Below, piece by piece: positions 8,782-17,358 of a stretch of 64,000 nt of DNA. The stretch covers positions 248,001 to 312,000 of the forward strand of contig NZ_LIRF01000008.1 of assembly GCF_001297705.1 (NCBI RefSeq), written 5' to 3'. The notes beneath the pieces are model-generated. The model did not search any database. It had not been told where the DNA came from and saw only the letters and a program-made list of their open reading frames with translations. The position numbers and the translations under genes are program-made. This stretch comes from Chryseobacterium sp. ERMR1:04. Lineage in GTDB: Bacteria > Bacteroidota > Bacteroidia > Flavobacteriales > Weeksellaceae. The number at the start of each line of letters is the position of its first letter. The first letter of the stretch is position 1.

Positions 8782-10281
8782 ATGGAGATGACCTATTTAA
8801 TTATTGGATTTATTGCAGGAGGGATTCTTGGAGCAGTAATTTTATATTTTGCACTGAAATCATCAATGGTGTCAAGAAGTTCTTATGATGCGCTCAACAA
8901 TTTACAGATTAAGAACAATTCGGATCTGGAAAATTCTATGCAGAAAATCCAGGAATTAATGCTTGCCATCAATAAAGAAAAAGAGCAAAATCAACAACAG
9001 GCAGATCTATTTAATGATCAAAAAAATGAGCTCGCAAAAGTCTCGGCAGAATATTCATCTTTACATTCTCAGATTTTAGAGTACAAAGAAATTAACATCA
9101 AATTAGCTGCTCAAATTGAAAAACTGATCACCGAAAAACAGATTATTTTTGCTAAAAATGCTGAACTTTCTGCCGTTAATGAAAGCATGCAAAAGTCTCT
9201 TGAAACCCAAAAAGGAGAAATCACTAAAATTCAAGAAGAATCTAAATTACAGTTTGAAAACTTAGCAAATAAAATTTTAGAAGAGAAAACAGAAAAGTTC
9301 ACAACCCTTAATCAGAATAATCTTAAATCAATCTTAGACCCTTTTCAGGAAAAAATAGCAGATCTTAAAAACAGAGTAAACGAAGCTTACGAAAAGGAAA
9401 ATAAGGAACGCTTTTCTCTTGCCGAAAAGGTGAAAGAATTGGCAGAACTGAATCAACAGATCTCTGAAGATGCCAAGAAATTAACAAGAGCATTGAAAGG
9501 TGAAAGCAAAACCCAAGGAAATTGGGGCGAGATGATCCTTGAAAGCATTCTTGAAAAATCCGGTTTGGTAAAAGGAAGAGAATATTTCCTGGAACATGAA
9601 CTTCGCGATGAAGATAACAAAGCATTATTTTCAGAATTTTCAGGAAAGAAAATGCGCCCGGATGCAGTTATAAAATATCCGGATGAAAGAAATGTAATTA
9701 TAGATTCTAAAGTTTCTTTAACTGCTTTCACGGAATTAGTGGATGAAACAGATCAGGATATTTATGCCATTAAACTGAATCAACATTTATCTTCTATAAA
9801 AACGCACATTACGCAATTAAGCCAAAAAGCATACGATGATTACGGGAAATCGCTGGATTTTGTGATGATGTTTATTCCTAGTGAGCCCGCTTATATTGCT
9901 GCAATGCAGGCAGACCAAAACCTTTGGAATTATGCCTACGAAAGAAGAGTTTTACTATTAAATCCGAGTAATTTAATTACTTCATTAAAATTAATAGCTG
10001 ATCTTTGGAAGCGTGAATACCAAAACAAAAATTCCATGGAAATCGCTGAAAGAGGCGCTAAATTGTATGATAAGTTTGTAGGTTTTGTAGATAATCTTGA
10101 AAAAGTAGGTAAAAATCTAGATCAAGCGAAGAACGTTTATAATGATGCTTACAAGCAACTTTCTACAGGAAATGACAATCTGATTATTCAAACTCAGAAA
10201 TTAAAATCTTTAGGAATAAAAAATAAAAAAGAGCTTCCACAGAGCTTAATTGATACTTCTAACAACATTCTAGAATCATAA
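8782..10281 (+). CDS. rmuC: DNA recombination protein RmuC
   Basis: This encodes 499 aa. It has one N-terminal membrane helix (about 4-25), a long coiled coil (about 30-240), then the RmuC nuclease-like domain with GNWGEMILESILEKSGLVKG, RPDAVIKYPD and VIIDSKVSL, typical of the family. RmuC limits recombination between short inverted repeats in E. coli; biochemical activity is inferred from a PD-(D/E)XK-like fold. The start is ambiguous between ATG 8782 and ATG 8788 because the -7 box is so close. The methyltransferase gene follows after 2 nt, so they are likely co-transcribed. Confidence 0.92.
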   Translation: MEMTYLIIGFIAGGILGAVILYFALKSSMVSRSSYDALNNLQIKNNSDLENSMQKIQELMLAINKEKEQNQQQADLFNDQKNELAKVSAEYSSLHSQILEYKEINIKLAAQIEKLITEKQIIFAKNAELSAVNESMQKSLETQKGEITKIQEESKLQFENLANKILEEKTEKFTTLNQNNLKSILDPFQEKIADLKNRVNEAYEKENKERFSLAEKVKELAELNQQISEDAKKLTRALKGESKTQGNWGEMILESILEKSGLVKGREYFLEHELRDEDNKALFSEFSGKKMRPDAVIKYPDERNVIIDSKVSLTAFTELVDETDQDIYAIKLNQHLSSIKTHITQLSQKAYDDYGKSLDFVMMFIPSEPAYIAAMQADQNLWNYAYERRVLLLNPSNLITSLKLIADLWKREYQNKNSMEIAERGAKLYDKFVGFVDNLEKVGKNLDQAKNVYNDAYKQLSTGNDNLIIQTQKLKSLGIKNKKELPQSLIDTSNNILES

Positions 10282-10283
10282 AA

Positions 10284-11048
10284 ATGATTGAAAGCTTTCA
10301 AAACGAAAAAATAAAAAATATCACTAAACTTCTTACAGACAACCGATTTAGAAAAAAATCAGGTGTTTTTGTAGTGGAAGGACAACAGGAAAACGAAAGG
10401 GCTCAGAAATATGATTTTGAAGCGGTAGAGTTTTTCATTTGTGAAACTATATTTAAAGGACAAACTCCTGATGGGAAAACACATCTTGTAAGTGATAAAG
10501 TGTATGAAAAGATTGCCTACAGAGGAAGCTCTGAAGGAATTATTGGAGTCTATAAGGCTAAAGAAAATAGCTTAGATTCATTTAACCCAAAAGAAAATTC
10601 TACTGTAATTATTGTTGAAGGAGTCGAAAAACCAGGAAATTTAGGGGCAATTTTAAGAAGCTGTGAAGCATTTGGAATTGATGCTCTGATTGTAGCAGAC
10701 GGTAAAACAGACTTTTATAATCCTAATGTAATCCGTTCAAGTGTTGGTTGTCTTTTCGGAATGCAGGTATTTCAGGCTGAAAATGAGGAAACATTAGAAT
10801 TTCTTCAAAAGAATCAGTTCAATATCTATACTACGATCATGGATGAAAGTTCTGAAGATCTTTATAAAAGAGATTTCACTCAAAAATCTGCGGTATTATT
10901 TGGAACCGAACATTCTGGGTTGAGTGATTTCTGGATAGGAAAGGGAAAAAATACGCTAATCCCAATGACAGGAAGCATCGATTCTTTAAATTTAAGCAAC
11001 GCCGTTGCCATTACATGCTATGAAGCATTGAAACAAAAGAAAGGATAA
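10284..11048 (+). CDS. TrmH/SpoU-family RNA 2'-O-methyltransferase
   Basis: This encodes 254 aa. An N-terminal substrate-binding domain (about 1-95) precedes the SPOUT knot with all three motifs: motif 1 EKPGNLGAILRS (N and R), motif 2 LFGTEHSGLS, motif 3 IPMTGSIDSLNLSNAVAI. It transfers a methyl group from S-adenosylmethionine to a ribose 2'-OH in rRNA or tRNA. Length and layout fit RlmB/TsnR-like enzymes, but the target nucleotide cannot be read from sequence. It lies 2 nt after rmuC and ends in a bidirectional terminator. Confidence 0.88.
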   Translation: MIESFQNEKIKNITKLLTDNRFRKKSGVFVVEGQQENERAQKYDFEAVEFFICETIFKGQTPDGKTHLVSDKVYEKIAYRGSSEGIIGVYKAKENSLDSFNPKENSTVIIVEGVEKPGNLGAILRSCEAFGIDALIVADGKTDFYNPNVIRSSVGCLFGMQVFQAENEETLEFLQKNQFNIYTTIMDESSEDLYKRDFTQKSAVLFGTEHSGLSDFWIGKGKNTLIPMTGSIDSLNLSNAVAITCYEALKQKKG

Positions 11049-11135
11049 TTATTTGTTATTGGTTATTGATTGATTGTTGCGGGTTACAAGTATTACTTAT
11101 TGTCAATTACTTATTACTCATAAATACAACGCATA

Positions 11136-11176
11136 AAAAAACCGATTCACTAGGTGAACCGGTTCTTTTATTTTTA
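11136..11176. terminator. Bidirectional terminator between convergent genes
   Basis: AACCGATTCAC and GTGAACCGGTT pair around TAG (one G-T or A-C position), flanked by an A-run on the left and T-rich sequence on the right. It can serve both the methyltransferase gene and the minus-strand Ala-rich lipoprotein gene. Confidence 0.8.
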
Positions 11177-11191
11177 GGTTGAGGCTAAAAA

Positions 11192-11530
11192 TTATTTTTT
11201 AGCAGCGTCAACAGCTTGTTTAGCGTCTTTAGCAGCACCTTTAGCAGCATCAGCAGCTCCTTTAGCAGCATCAGCAGCTCCAGCAGCAGCACCTTTAGCA
11301 GCTTCAGCTCCAGCAGCAGTAGTAGCAGCAGCAGCATCTTTAGCAGCACCTACAGTAGCAGAAGCAGCAGAATCAACAACAGTTGCAGCAGAATCAGCAA
11401 CAACAGCAGCAGAATCAGTAACAGCTACAGCAGCAGAATCAGCACCTCCTTCAGTAGAAGTAGCTTCAGTTTTTTTACAAGCAACTAGAGAGATTGCAGC
11501 GATAGCAGCTACGAATAATGACTTTTTCAT
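11192..11530 (-). CDS. Ala-rich repeat lipoprotein
   Basis: This encodes 112 aa. A lipoprotein signal ends in SLVAC (Cys18) followed by KK. The mature part is low complexity: first Ser-Ala-Asp units (DSAAV..., about 31-60), then AAKGAADAAKGAA-type heptad-like units to the end with regularly spaced Lys. This should give a long charged amphipathic helix on a lipid anchor, reminiscent in composition of Lpp or LEA-like helices, though I claim no homology. It is monocistronic with its own -7 box and terminator. Function unknown. Confidence 0.75.
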   Translation of the reverse strand: MKKSLFVAAIAAISLVACKKTEATSTEGGADSAAVAVTDSAAVVADSAATVVDSAASATVGAAKDAAAATTAAGAEAAKGAAAGAADAAKGAADAAKGAAKDAKQAVDAAKK

Positions 11531-11600
11531 AATAAATTAAATTTAATTTTGTTAATATTGTTTTCTAAAATTTTTTCTCGTTCTGTATATTTGAACAAGA

Positions 11601-11608
11601 CAAAGGTA
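11601..11608 (-). promoter_or_regulatory. -7 promoter box of the Ala-rich lipoprotein gene
   Basis: On the minus strand this reads TACCTTTG, a full match to the consensus, about 70 nt before the start codon. It is back to back with a box of the same sequence on the plus strand at 11647. Confidence 0.5.
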
Positions 11609-11623
11609 TAGCAGATACAAAAG

Positions 11624-11654
11624 TTGTTTATGAAAAATAATTGTAATACCTTTG
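11624..11654 (+). promoter_or_regulatory. -33/-7 promoter of the 388-aa gene
   Basis: TTG (11624-11626), 20 nt, then TACCTTTG (11647-11654) fits the Bacteroidetes TTG-N~19-TAnnTTTG layout. The TTG start codon at 11713 is 58 nt downstream. Confidence 0.6.
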
Positions 11655-11712
11655 TAAAATAGTTTTACAAATAAACTAACCTGATAATCAGTAATTTAAT
11701 TATATTTAAAAA

Positions 11713-12879
11713 TTGACAGATTTAGATCTATTACATTTTGAGCAGCTAAAAAAGGATGTCCAAGCTCAATATTTGAAAGAATATACTCCTTCCTATGATG
11801 ATATTTCAAAATGGAAGGGTATTGATATTATATATTTTCAGGAAGATCTTCGTAAAAAGGCTAAAGGAAACATTAGCGAAAAATCTTTTTACACCTATTT
11901 CAAAAACTCTCCCGTTACAAAATTACCTAGAATTGACATGCTCAATTTATTGAGTATTTATACAGGTTACGACTCATGGTACGAATTCAAAAAGCAACAC
12001 TTATTTGCCGGAGAATTGCTACAACAAGACCAAGATATGAGTGATGAAGAGATAGAAGATTTAGAAAAAACACTTGAAAGTTTGTCTAATTTATCTAAAA
12101 GCAAGAATTCACCCGAAAAAACAAGCGAAACACCACAAGAAAATACTGATTTACAAAAATCAAATAGTGAAAATCAAATAGTTAATAAAAATACAGAATT
12201 AAAAATCCCATCAGATTCTGAGACTGTAAAACCCAAGAAAAATTTCTTTAAAAAGAACATTTGGGCGCTTGCAACCTCTATTTTGATTTTAGTAACGGGT
12301 ATCCTTGGTTTTAAAGATGAATTATTTCTAAAAGAATACAAATATTGTTTCACTGATGCAGACAGAGGAACTTCCGTTATTAATACCTTAGAAATAAAAG
12401 TGATTAAAGAAAATGAGTCTCCTATTCTTTATAGAATAAAACCTGGAGATTGTTTTAAATACTCAACAAAGGATAAGATTTTGAAAATGGAGATCAGAGC
12501 TCCTTTCTACGAATACTTAACGATAAGCAGAAGTTTAGAAAACGCGCCTACAGAAGAAATGATAGAATTAAAGCCTGATGATTATAAGATGGCTGTTAAT
12601 TATTTCTCGGTAAAAGATGCTAATGGTAATCCTGAACTCCTTAAACAGAAACGTAAGCAGCTAGAAAATCTCATCAGCAACAATGCTATTATTTATCAGG
12701 TTTATGATAATACAACCTACGGTATTGAAACGTTAGACAAACAAAAATACATTACCTTAGTAACAACACCCACAACTTCCCTTAAGAATCTAAGTGTCAT
12801 TGAAATGAAAAAAGATAATAATGGGAAAATAATATCTATCAAATTTAAAATTGCAAGTACAGATGAAAAGAATAAGTAA
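11713..12879 (+). CDS. Membrane-anchored protein of unknown function with N-terminal Bacteroidetes domain
   Basis: This encodes 388 aa. The start is TTG 11713, which is 3 nt after an in-frame TAA; the next in-frame Met is far inside (about residue 76), and the N-terminus is part of a domain, so TTG is preferred. Residues 1-100 (SEKSFYTYFKN, LPRIDMLNLLSIYTGY, WYEFK) resemble a helical domain I recall from Bacteroidetes proteins of unknown role. A Ser/Glu/Asn-rich linker (about 105-170), a single membrane helix (about 180-199) and a C-terminal beta-rich domain of about 185 residues follow. The next lipoprotein gene overlaps its 3' end, so the two products probably act together. Confidence 0.7.
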   Translation: MTDLDLLHFEQLKKDVQAQYLKEYTPSYDDISKWKGIDIIYFQEDLRKKAKGNISEKSFYTYFKNSPVTKLPRIDMLNLLSIYTGYDSWYEFKKQHLFAGELLQQDQDMSDEEIEDLEKTLESLSNLSKSKNSPEKTSETPQENTDLQKSNSENQIVNKNTELKIPSDSETVKPKKNFFKKNIWALATSILILVTGILGFKDELFLKEYKYCFTDADRGTSVINTLEIKVIKENESPILYRIKPGDCFKYSTKDKILKMEIRAPFYEYLTISRSLENAPTEEMIELKPDDYKMAVNYFSVKDANGNPELLKQKRKQLENLISNNAIIYQVYDNTTYGIETLDKQKYITLVTTPTTSLKNLSVIEMKKDNNGKIISIKFKIASTDEKNK

Positions 12880-13456
12880 TTTTTTAATTTTTGCAATAAC
12901 GCTTCTTATGTTAGCAGCTTGTAATGAGAAAAAAAACTCAGAAGTAAGTGATATTGAAAAACTTAGAAACAGTAATAATAAAAAAAGCTATCCTGCCGTG
13001 CAGATGGATAGCGCGCAGGCCATCAACTTCATTACCAAGCAAAAGGTTCAGGAGCTTTTAGATCTGTCTACCTTATACTTATCGGGATCAGGAAATAAGA
13101 ATACCGAGATTGATACGGTAATCTATTCTCAAATCGGAAGCTATTTCCATAAACCGGATAGCCTGACCTTTAAAAGGTTATTCCGAGAACTGGATAGCTT
13201 AAAGGTAAAAAGTGTAAAAGTGAATAATTTATCTGTTTATAAAGATTATTATAAAAAAGATACGCTGGATTACGCCAAATTTGATGTAGAATACTTTGAT
13301 GATAAGAACAGATCGTTGGGTACTTTTGAAAAAAATGCACAATACATTCTTATGTCGGCGCCTATTAAATTCAAAAAAGAATTTAAATTTTACTTCCTTA
13401 ACTTCTATTCTTCCCCTTTGAAGAAAGACAGCACATCAGTAAAAGTAACTAAATAG
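12863..13456 (+). CDS. Hypothetical lipoprotein
   Basis: This encodes 197 aa from ATG 12863, overlapping the previous gene by 17 nt. A TTG at 12851 would add four residues ahead of a perfectly placed signal peptide, so ATG is preferred. The signal ends in LMLAAC (Cys about 22). The body is Lys/Asp/Tyr-rich with no family I recognise. The 3' end overlaps the convergent formyl-THF cyclo-ligase gene by 52 nt. Co-transcription with the 388-aa membrane protein is the only functional clue. Confidence 0.7.
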   Translation: MKRISNFLIFAITLLMLAACNEKKNSEVSDIEKLRNSNNKKSYPAVQMDSAQAINFITKQKVQELLDLSTLYLSGSGNKNTEIDTVIYSQIGSYFHKPDSLTFKRLFRELDSLKVKSVKVNNLSVYKDYYKKDTLDYAKFDVEYFDDKNRSLGTFEKNAQYILMSAPIKFKKEFKFYFLNFYSSPLKKDSTSVKVTK

Positions 13457-13983
13457 TCTAAGGGAATATCATTTTCCCAGACATCATCAATATATTCATC
13501 GGGGTTAAAATAATTAACTCCGATTTTTTTTGAACTAGGTGAAATAGATTGAAAAAAGTCATCATAAAAACCTTTCCCATAGCCTACTCTATTTCCATTA
13601 GGGTCACAATACAATAAAGGCGTGATTACATAATCAAACTGAGTCTCTCCTGAATCTATAGTAGAAACAGGTTCCGAAATTCCCCACTTGCTTGTTTCAA
13701 ATTCTGTATCTGGAAATATTTCAACCGAGATCAACCCTTCTACAACCTTAGGCACAAAAACACGGATATTATGCTCTAAAAAATAGTTGATGAATAGATT
13801 AGTATCAATTTCATTAAACTTCTCAATCGGGATAAAAACATGTACTTTCTGACCTTCTACAGGCTTAAAATAGTGAATAAAATTTTCAACAATCTTTTCA
13901 GATAACAAGAAAGCCTCATCAGAAGATAAGGCTTTTCTTTTTTGCATATATTTTTTTCTAAGTTCAGCTTTTAGCATTCTCAT
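13405..13983 (-). CDS. 5-formyltetrahydrofolate cyclo-ligase
   Basis: This encodes 192 aa, the usual length. Recognisable motifs are the N-terminal LRKKYMQKRKAL (substrate and ATP-binding basic patch), PKV at about 98 and the C-terminal GNRVGYGKGFYDDFF, which is diagnostic. It converts 5-formyl-THF to 5,10-methenyl-THF with ATP hydrolysis in the cytoplasm. Its ATG overlaps the trhO stop as TAATG; a second ATG two codons later is also possible. Its 3' end overlaps a convergent gene by 52 nt, which may create antisense interference. Confidence 0.9.
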   Translation of the reverse strand: MRMLKAELRKKYMQKRKALSSDEAFLLSEKIVENFIHYFKPVEGQKVHVFIPIEKFNEIDTNLFINYFLEHNIRVFVPKVVEGLISVEIFPDTEFETSKWGISEPVSTIDSGETQFDYVITPLLYCDPNGNRVGYGKGFYDDFFQSISPSSKKIGVNYFNPDEYIDDVWENDIPLDYLVTFTDVLSFFKGEE

Positions 13984-15353
13984 TAAGCTTTTTCAGAAGG
14001 TTCTATAATTTTATATAATTTGTCTGATAAACGAACTTTAAACGGAAGCTCAAAAGTAATTTGATCTCCCATTTTTGCCGTTTCGCAAGGACCTCCGTTT
14101 GCATAAATTTCGGTAATTGTAAATTCTTGTTCACCCGTTGTAGGACCAGAAATCAATACTTTATCGCCTATTGAAAGCTCTTTGTTTTCAATTAAGAACT
14201 GCGCAATTTTTGATTTTGAGTAATAATGTTCTCCTTTTCCAACCAATACTTTTTTAACCGCTATCTTTTGGCGAATATTTTTGGTGGCTACTTTTCCTAA
14301 AGGCTGAGTTGGTAAATCACCTGAATTCTTAAATTTCAAAGAATCAGACTTCCCTTTTCTGAACACTTTATTTCCAACCTGCAATCCTTTTCTTAGTTGT
14401 AATTGCTCTTCTACCGGTAAATGTGTAATTTCCAAGCATTCTGTAGAACATGTATTTTCCATTGTAGCTTTGCATTCGTCACATTGAATAAACAATAAGT
14501 GACAGGCATCATTCGCACAATTGGTATGGTTATCACAAGGCTTCCCACATTGATGGCATTGTGAAATAATATCATCTGTAATTCGTTCTCCTAATCGGTG
14601 ATCAAATACGAAGTTCTTCCCTATGAATTTACTCTCAATATTTTCTTCTTTTATCTGACGGGTATATTCAATAATTCCGCCTTCTAATTGGAAAACATTT
14701 TTGAAACCCTGATGCTTAAAGTAAGCGCTGGCTTTTTCACAACGAATTCCGCCTGTGCAATACATTAACAGGTTTTTATCTTCTTTAAAATCTTGTAACT
14801 GTTCGTTAATGATTGGTAAGCTTTCTCTGAAGTTTTCTACATCAGGTGTAATAGCGCCTTCAAAATGACCTACTTCACTTTCGTAGTGATTTCTGAAATC
14901 AACCACAATTGTATTTGGGTCTTCCAATAGATTATTAAACTCCTGAGCTTTTAAGTGAACTCCTTTATTGGTAACATCAAAAGAATCATCATTCAAACCG
15001 TCGGCTACAATTTTATGTCTCACCTTGATGGTCAACTTTAAAAAAGAATAATCATCCTGATCTACTGCTACGTTTAAACGAATCCCTTTCATGAAGTCAT
15101 ACACTTCTAATGTATCGCGAAATGCTTCAAATTGATCAGCAGGAACGCTCATCTGAGCATTAATTCCTTCATGGGCAACATAGATACGACCCAATGCATC
15201 AAGTGCATTCCAGGCTATAAATAATTCGTCGCGAAACTTTTTGGGATCTTCAATTTTGGCATACGCATAGAAAGACAATGTAAGACGTTCCTTACCAGCT
15301 TCATCAATAAGTTGAGCTCTTTCTTCTGCGCTTAAGGTGTTATACAGTTGCAT
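13983..15353 (-). CDS. trhO: tRNA uridine-34 hydroxylase TrhO with C-terminal U32-like extension
   Basis: This encodes 456 aa, about 100 longer than E. coli TrhO. Order: N-terminal acylphosphatase-like domain (1-110), rhodanese domain (about 130-240) with active-site loop CTGGIRC (Cys199), a zinc-type Cys cluster (about 273-315: CHQCGKPC, CANDACH, CDEC), then an extra C-terminal domain (about 365-452). TrhO makes 5-hydroxyuridine at tRNA position 34. The extension (YYSKSKIAQFLIE, LSIGDKVLISGPTTGEQEF, AKMGDQITFELPFKVRLSDK) closely follows the pattern of the beta-barrel at the end of U32 family proteins such as TrhP, the alternative ho5U34 enzyme. The -7 box is 35 nt upstream. Confidence 0.88.
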   Translation of the reverse strand: MQLYNTLSAEERAQLIDEAGKERLTLSFYAYAKIEDPKKFRDELFIAWNALDALGRIYVAHEGINAQMSVPADQFEAFRDTLEVYDFMKGIRLNVAVDQDDYSFLKLTIKVRHKIVADGLNDDSFDVTNKGVHLKAQEFNNLLEDPNTIVVDFRNHYESEVGHFEGAITPDVENFRESLPIINEQLQDFKEDKNLLMYCTGGIRCEKASAYFKHQGFKNVFQLEGGIIEYTRQIKEENIESKFIGKNFVFDHRLGERITDDIISQCHQCGKPCDNHTNCANDACHLLFIQCDECKATMENTCSTECLEITHLPVEEQLQLRKGLQVGNKVFRKGKSDSLKFKNSGDLPTQPLGKVATKNIRQKIAVKKVLVGKGEHYYSKSKIAQFLIENKELSIGDKVLISGPTTGEQEFTITEIYANGGPCETAKMGDQITFELPFKVRLSDKLYKIIEPSEKA

Positions 15354-15387
15354 GCTATAAACGTTTTAAGTGAGAAAAGTATTTTTG

Positions 15388-15395
15388 CAAAGATA
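15388..15395 (-). promoter_or_regulatory. -7 promoter box of trhO
   Basis: On the minus strand this reads TATCTTTG, a full consensus match, 35 nt before the trhO start. No clear -33 TTG is present at normal spacing. Confidence 0.5.
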
Positions 15396-15539
15396 GTAAT
15401 TTTTCAATTAAGTCTATTTGTTGATAAAAATATCAGACGTTAGGAGACACATAATGGTTATTAAATTATAGCTAATCAAAAAAATCATTTAGGTGTGAAA
15501 TTTTGTCAGTTATTCATTATATAATGCTAGCTTTACGAT

Positions 15540-15559
15540 ACAAAATGTCACTATTTTGT
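15540..15559. promoter_or_regulatory. Perfect inverted repeat upstream of htrA
   Basis: ACAAAAT-GTCACT-ATTTTGT: 7-bp arms with a 6-bp centre, 130 bp upstream of the htrA -7 box, inside the 385-bp gap between trhO and htrA. It could be an operator for an envelope-stress regulator, but nothing in the window identifies the protein. The rest of the gap is AT-rich without genes. Confidence 0.35.
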
Positions 15560-15688
15560 TTAATATTTTTTTAAGTTTTGTTAATTCCAATTTTAACAAT
15601 TACGACATAATGCATAAATAATTGCTATTCCTGTTAAATTTTAGTTAAAATTGAAACATATCATAATAATCAACTACCTATTTAGCAT

Positions 15689-15696
15689 TAAATTTG
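15689..15696 (+). promoter_or_regulatory. -7 promoter box of htrA
   Basis: TAAATTTG is a full consensus match 42 nt before ATG 15739. It overlaps a TTG at 15694 that would otherwise extend the reading frame, which argues that the TTG is not the start. Confidence 0.55.
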
Positions 15697-15738
15697 TTTA
15701 CAATAAAACATAAATTAAAAATTAAAAGAAGATATACA

Positions 15739-17286
15739 ATGAAGAGTACTTTAAAAAAACTATTACCATTTGCTGTAGTAGGAGTTATCTCAGGAGCTAC
15801 TACCGTTGGCACAATACAATATTTCGGTCATCCTACTAATAATGAGGATCAGGGTTATTTTAAATCTGCCTCAAATGTTTCATTTGCTGGTATGAATACT
15901 GGTGCTGTAGGTGACGATTTTGTAAAAGCAGCAAAAACTACGGTTCCGGCTGTAGTTACTATTAAGAATTACCAAAGCAGAACATCTTCTTCTGGTGGAA
16001 GAGCATCCGAGCAAGATCTATTCGACTTCTTTTTCGGTGATCCTTTCGGCGGAGGCGGAAGAGGAGGACAACAAAGACAAAAGCCACAGCAACAAGTCCC
16101 TGACAATATGCCTTCAGGAATGGGTTCAGGAGTAATTATCTCTCCGGATGGTTATATTATATCAAATAATCACGTTGTAGCGGGTGCCAATAAACTGGAA
16201 GTCGTATTAAGCAACAAAAAATCTTATATCGCAACCTTAGTAGGAACAGATCCTAACACTGATATTTCATTATTAAAGATTGAAGAAAAAGGACTACCTT
16301 ATCTAAACTTTGCTAATTCTGATAATATTGAAGTAGGACAATGGGCTCTTGCGGTAGGTAATCCGTTAGGACTGAACTCAACCGTTACAGCAGGTATTAT
16401 TTCTGCTAAAGGAAGAGGAATCGGAATTTTAGGAGGTCAAGGGAAAGCGACTAATCCTATTGAAAGTTTTATTCAGACAGATGCTGCCATTAACCCTGGA
16501 AACTCAGGAGGAGCATTGGTAAATACGAATGGTGAACTTATTGGGATTAACTCTGCGATCCAATCTACAACTGGTTATTACCAAGGATACGGATTTGCAG
16601 TTCCGGCTAATTTGGCCAGAAAAATTGTTGAAGACATCAAGAAATTCGGAATTGTACAAAGAGGATTCCTTGGAGTTCAATCTCTAGACCTTTCTGATGA
16701 CATGCAGGTTGCTGCCTACAACAAACAGAAAAAGACTAACCTTAAAACAGGTTCAGGAGTATACGTTACAGGATTCGGAGATAAGAGTGGTGCTGAAGAT
16801 GCTGGCATTAAAATGGGAGATATTATCACCAAAATAGATAATTCAGCCATTACAGACTTTGCCGATCTATCTATCGCTATCGGAAGCAAGCGTCCTGGAG
16901 ATAAAGTACAAGTTACTTACTCAAGAAATGGTAAAGAGAGCACAACTACAGTAACATTGAGAGATCAAAAAGGAGGAACTTCTACAAGAACAAAAGAAGA
17001 ACTAAGTGTTACAGAAAAAATTGGAGCTGATTTTGAACCATTAAGTGAAAAATTCAAAACAGACTACGGTTTGAATAGCGGTGTTGTTGCTAAAAATGTA
17101 TCTGAAGGAAGCGAAATCGCTAAGATCGGATTGGTAGACAACTATATCGTAGTAGAGATCAATGGTAAGCCTGTAAACTCACAAAAAGACGTTGAAAGAA
17201 TCCTAGATAAGTATCAAGGGAACGTTCAAGTGAAGTTTGTGGATGAGTATGGCAGAATGTACACGAAAGGCTTTAAAATGCCTTAA
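15739..17286 (+). CDS. HtrA/DegP-family periplasmic serine protease
   Basis: This encodes 515 aa from ATG 15739; an upstream TTG (15694) lies in the -7 box and is rejected. An N-terminal membrane/signal segment (about 7-27) is followed by a trypsin-like domain with triad H145 (SNNHVVAG), D175 (NTDISLLKI) and S256 (INPGNSGGAL), then two PDZ domains (about 305-400 and 420-510). A Gly/Arg/Gln-rich loop at about 75-125 matches the regulatory LA-loop position. It degrades or refolds damaged envelope proteins. It is monocistronic and ends in a perfect terminator hairpin. Confidence 0.92.
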   Translation: MKSTLKKLLPFAVVGVISGATTVGTIQYFGHPTNNEDQGYFKSASNVSFAGMNTGAVGDDFVKAAKTTVPAVVTIKNYQSRTSSSGGRASEQDLFDFFFGDPFGGGGRGGQQRQKPQQQVPDNMPSGMGSGVIISPDGYIISNNHVVAGANKLEVVLSNKKSYIATLVGTDPNTDISLLKIEEKGLPYLNFANSDNIEVGQWALAVGNPLGLNSTVTAGIISAKGRGIGILGGQGKATNPIESFIQTDAAINPGNSGGALVNTNGELIGINSAIQSTTGYYQGYGFAVPANLARKIVEDIKKFGIVQRGFLGVQSLDLSDDMQVAAYNKQKKTNLKTGSGVYVTGFGDKSGAEDAGIKMGDIITKIDNSAITDFADLSIAIGSKRPGDKVQVTYSRNGKESTTTVTLRDQKGGTSTRTKEELSVTEKIGADFEPLSEKFKTDYGLNSGVVAKNVSEGSEIAKIGLVDNYIVVEINGKPVNSQKDVERILDKYQGNVQVKFVDEYGRMYTKGFKMP

Positions 17287-17322
17287 TCAAGATTCAACAA
17301 AAACATTTATTTTCATATCAAC

Positions 17323-17356
17323 GAAAAGCCGCTACAAAATTTGTAGCGGCTTTTTA
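17323..17356 (+). terminator. Strong terminator after htrA
   Basis: AAAGCCGCTACAAA pairs perfectly with TTTGTAGCGGCTTT, followed by T-rich sequence. It may also stop the convergent minus-strand gene at 17359. Confidence 0.9.
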
Positions 17357-17358
17357 TT

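Noticed and set aside
11216..11488. Plus-strand Ser-rich frame of 90 codons
   Set aside because: It is the antisense of the Ala-codon repeats in the minus-strand lipoprotein gene; low-complexity DNA opens several frames. The minus-strand frame has signal peptide, promoter and terminator.
15694..15738. TTG start for htrA 15 codons upstream
   Set aside because: It overlaps the -7 box and would put a charged stretch before the signal segment.
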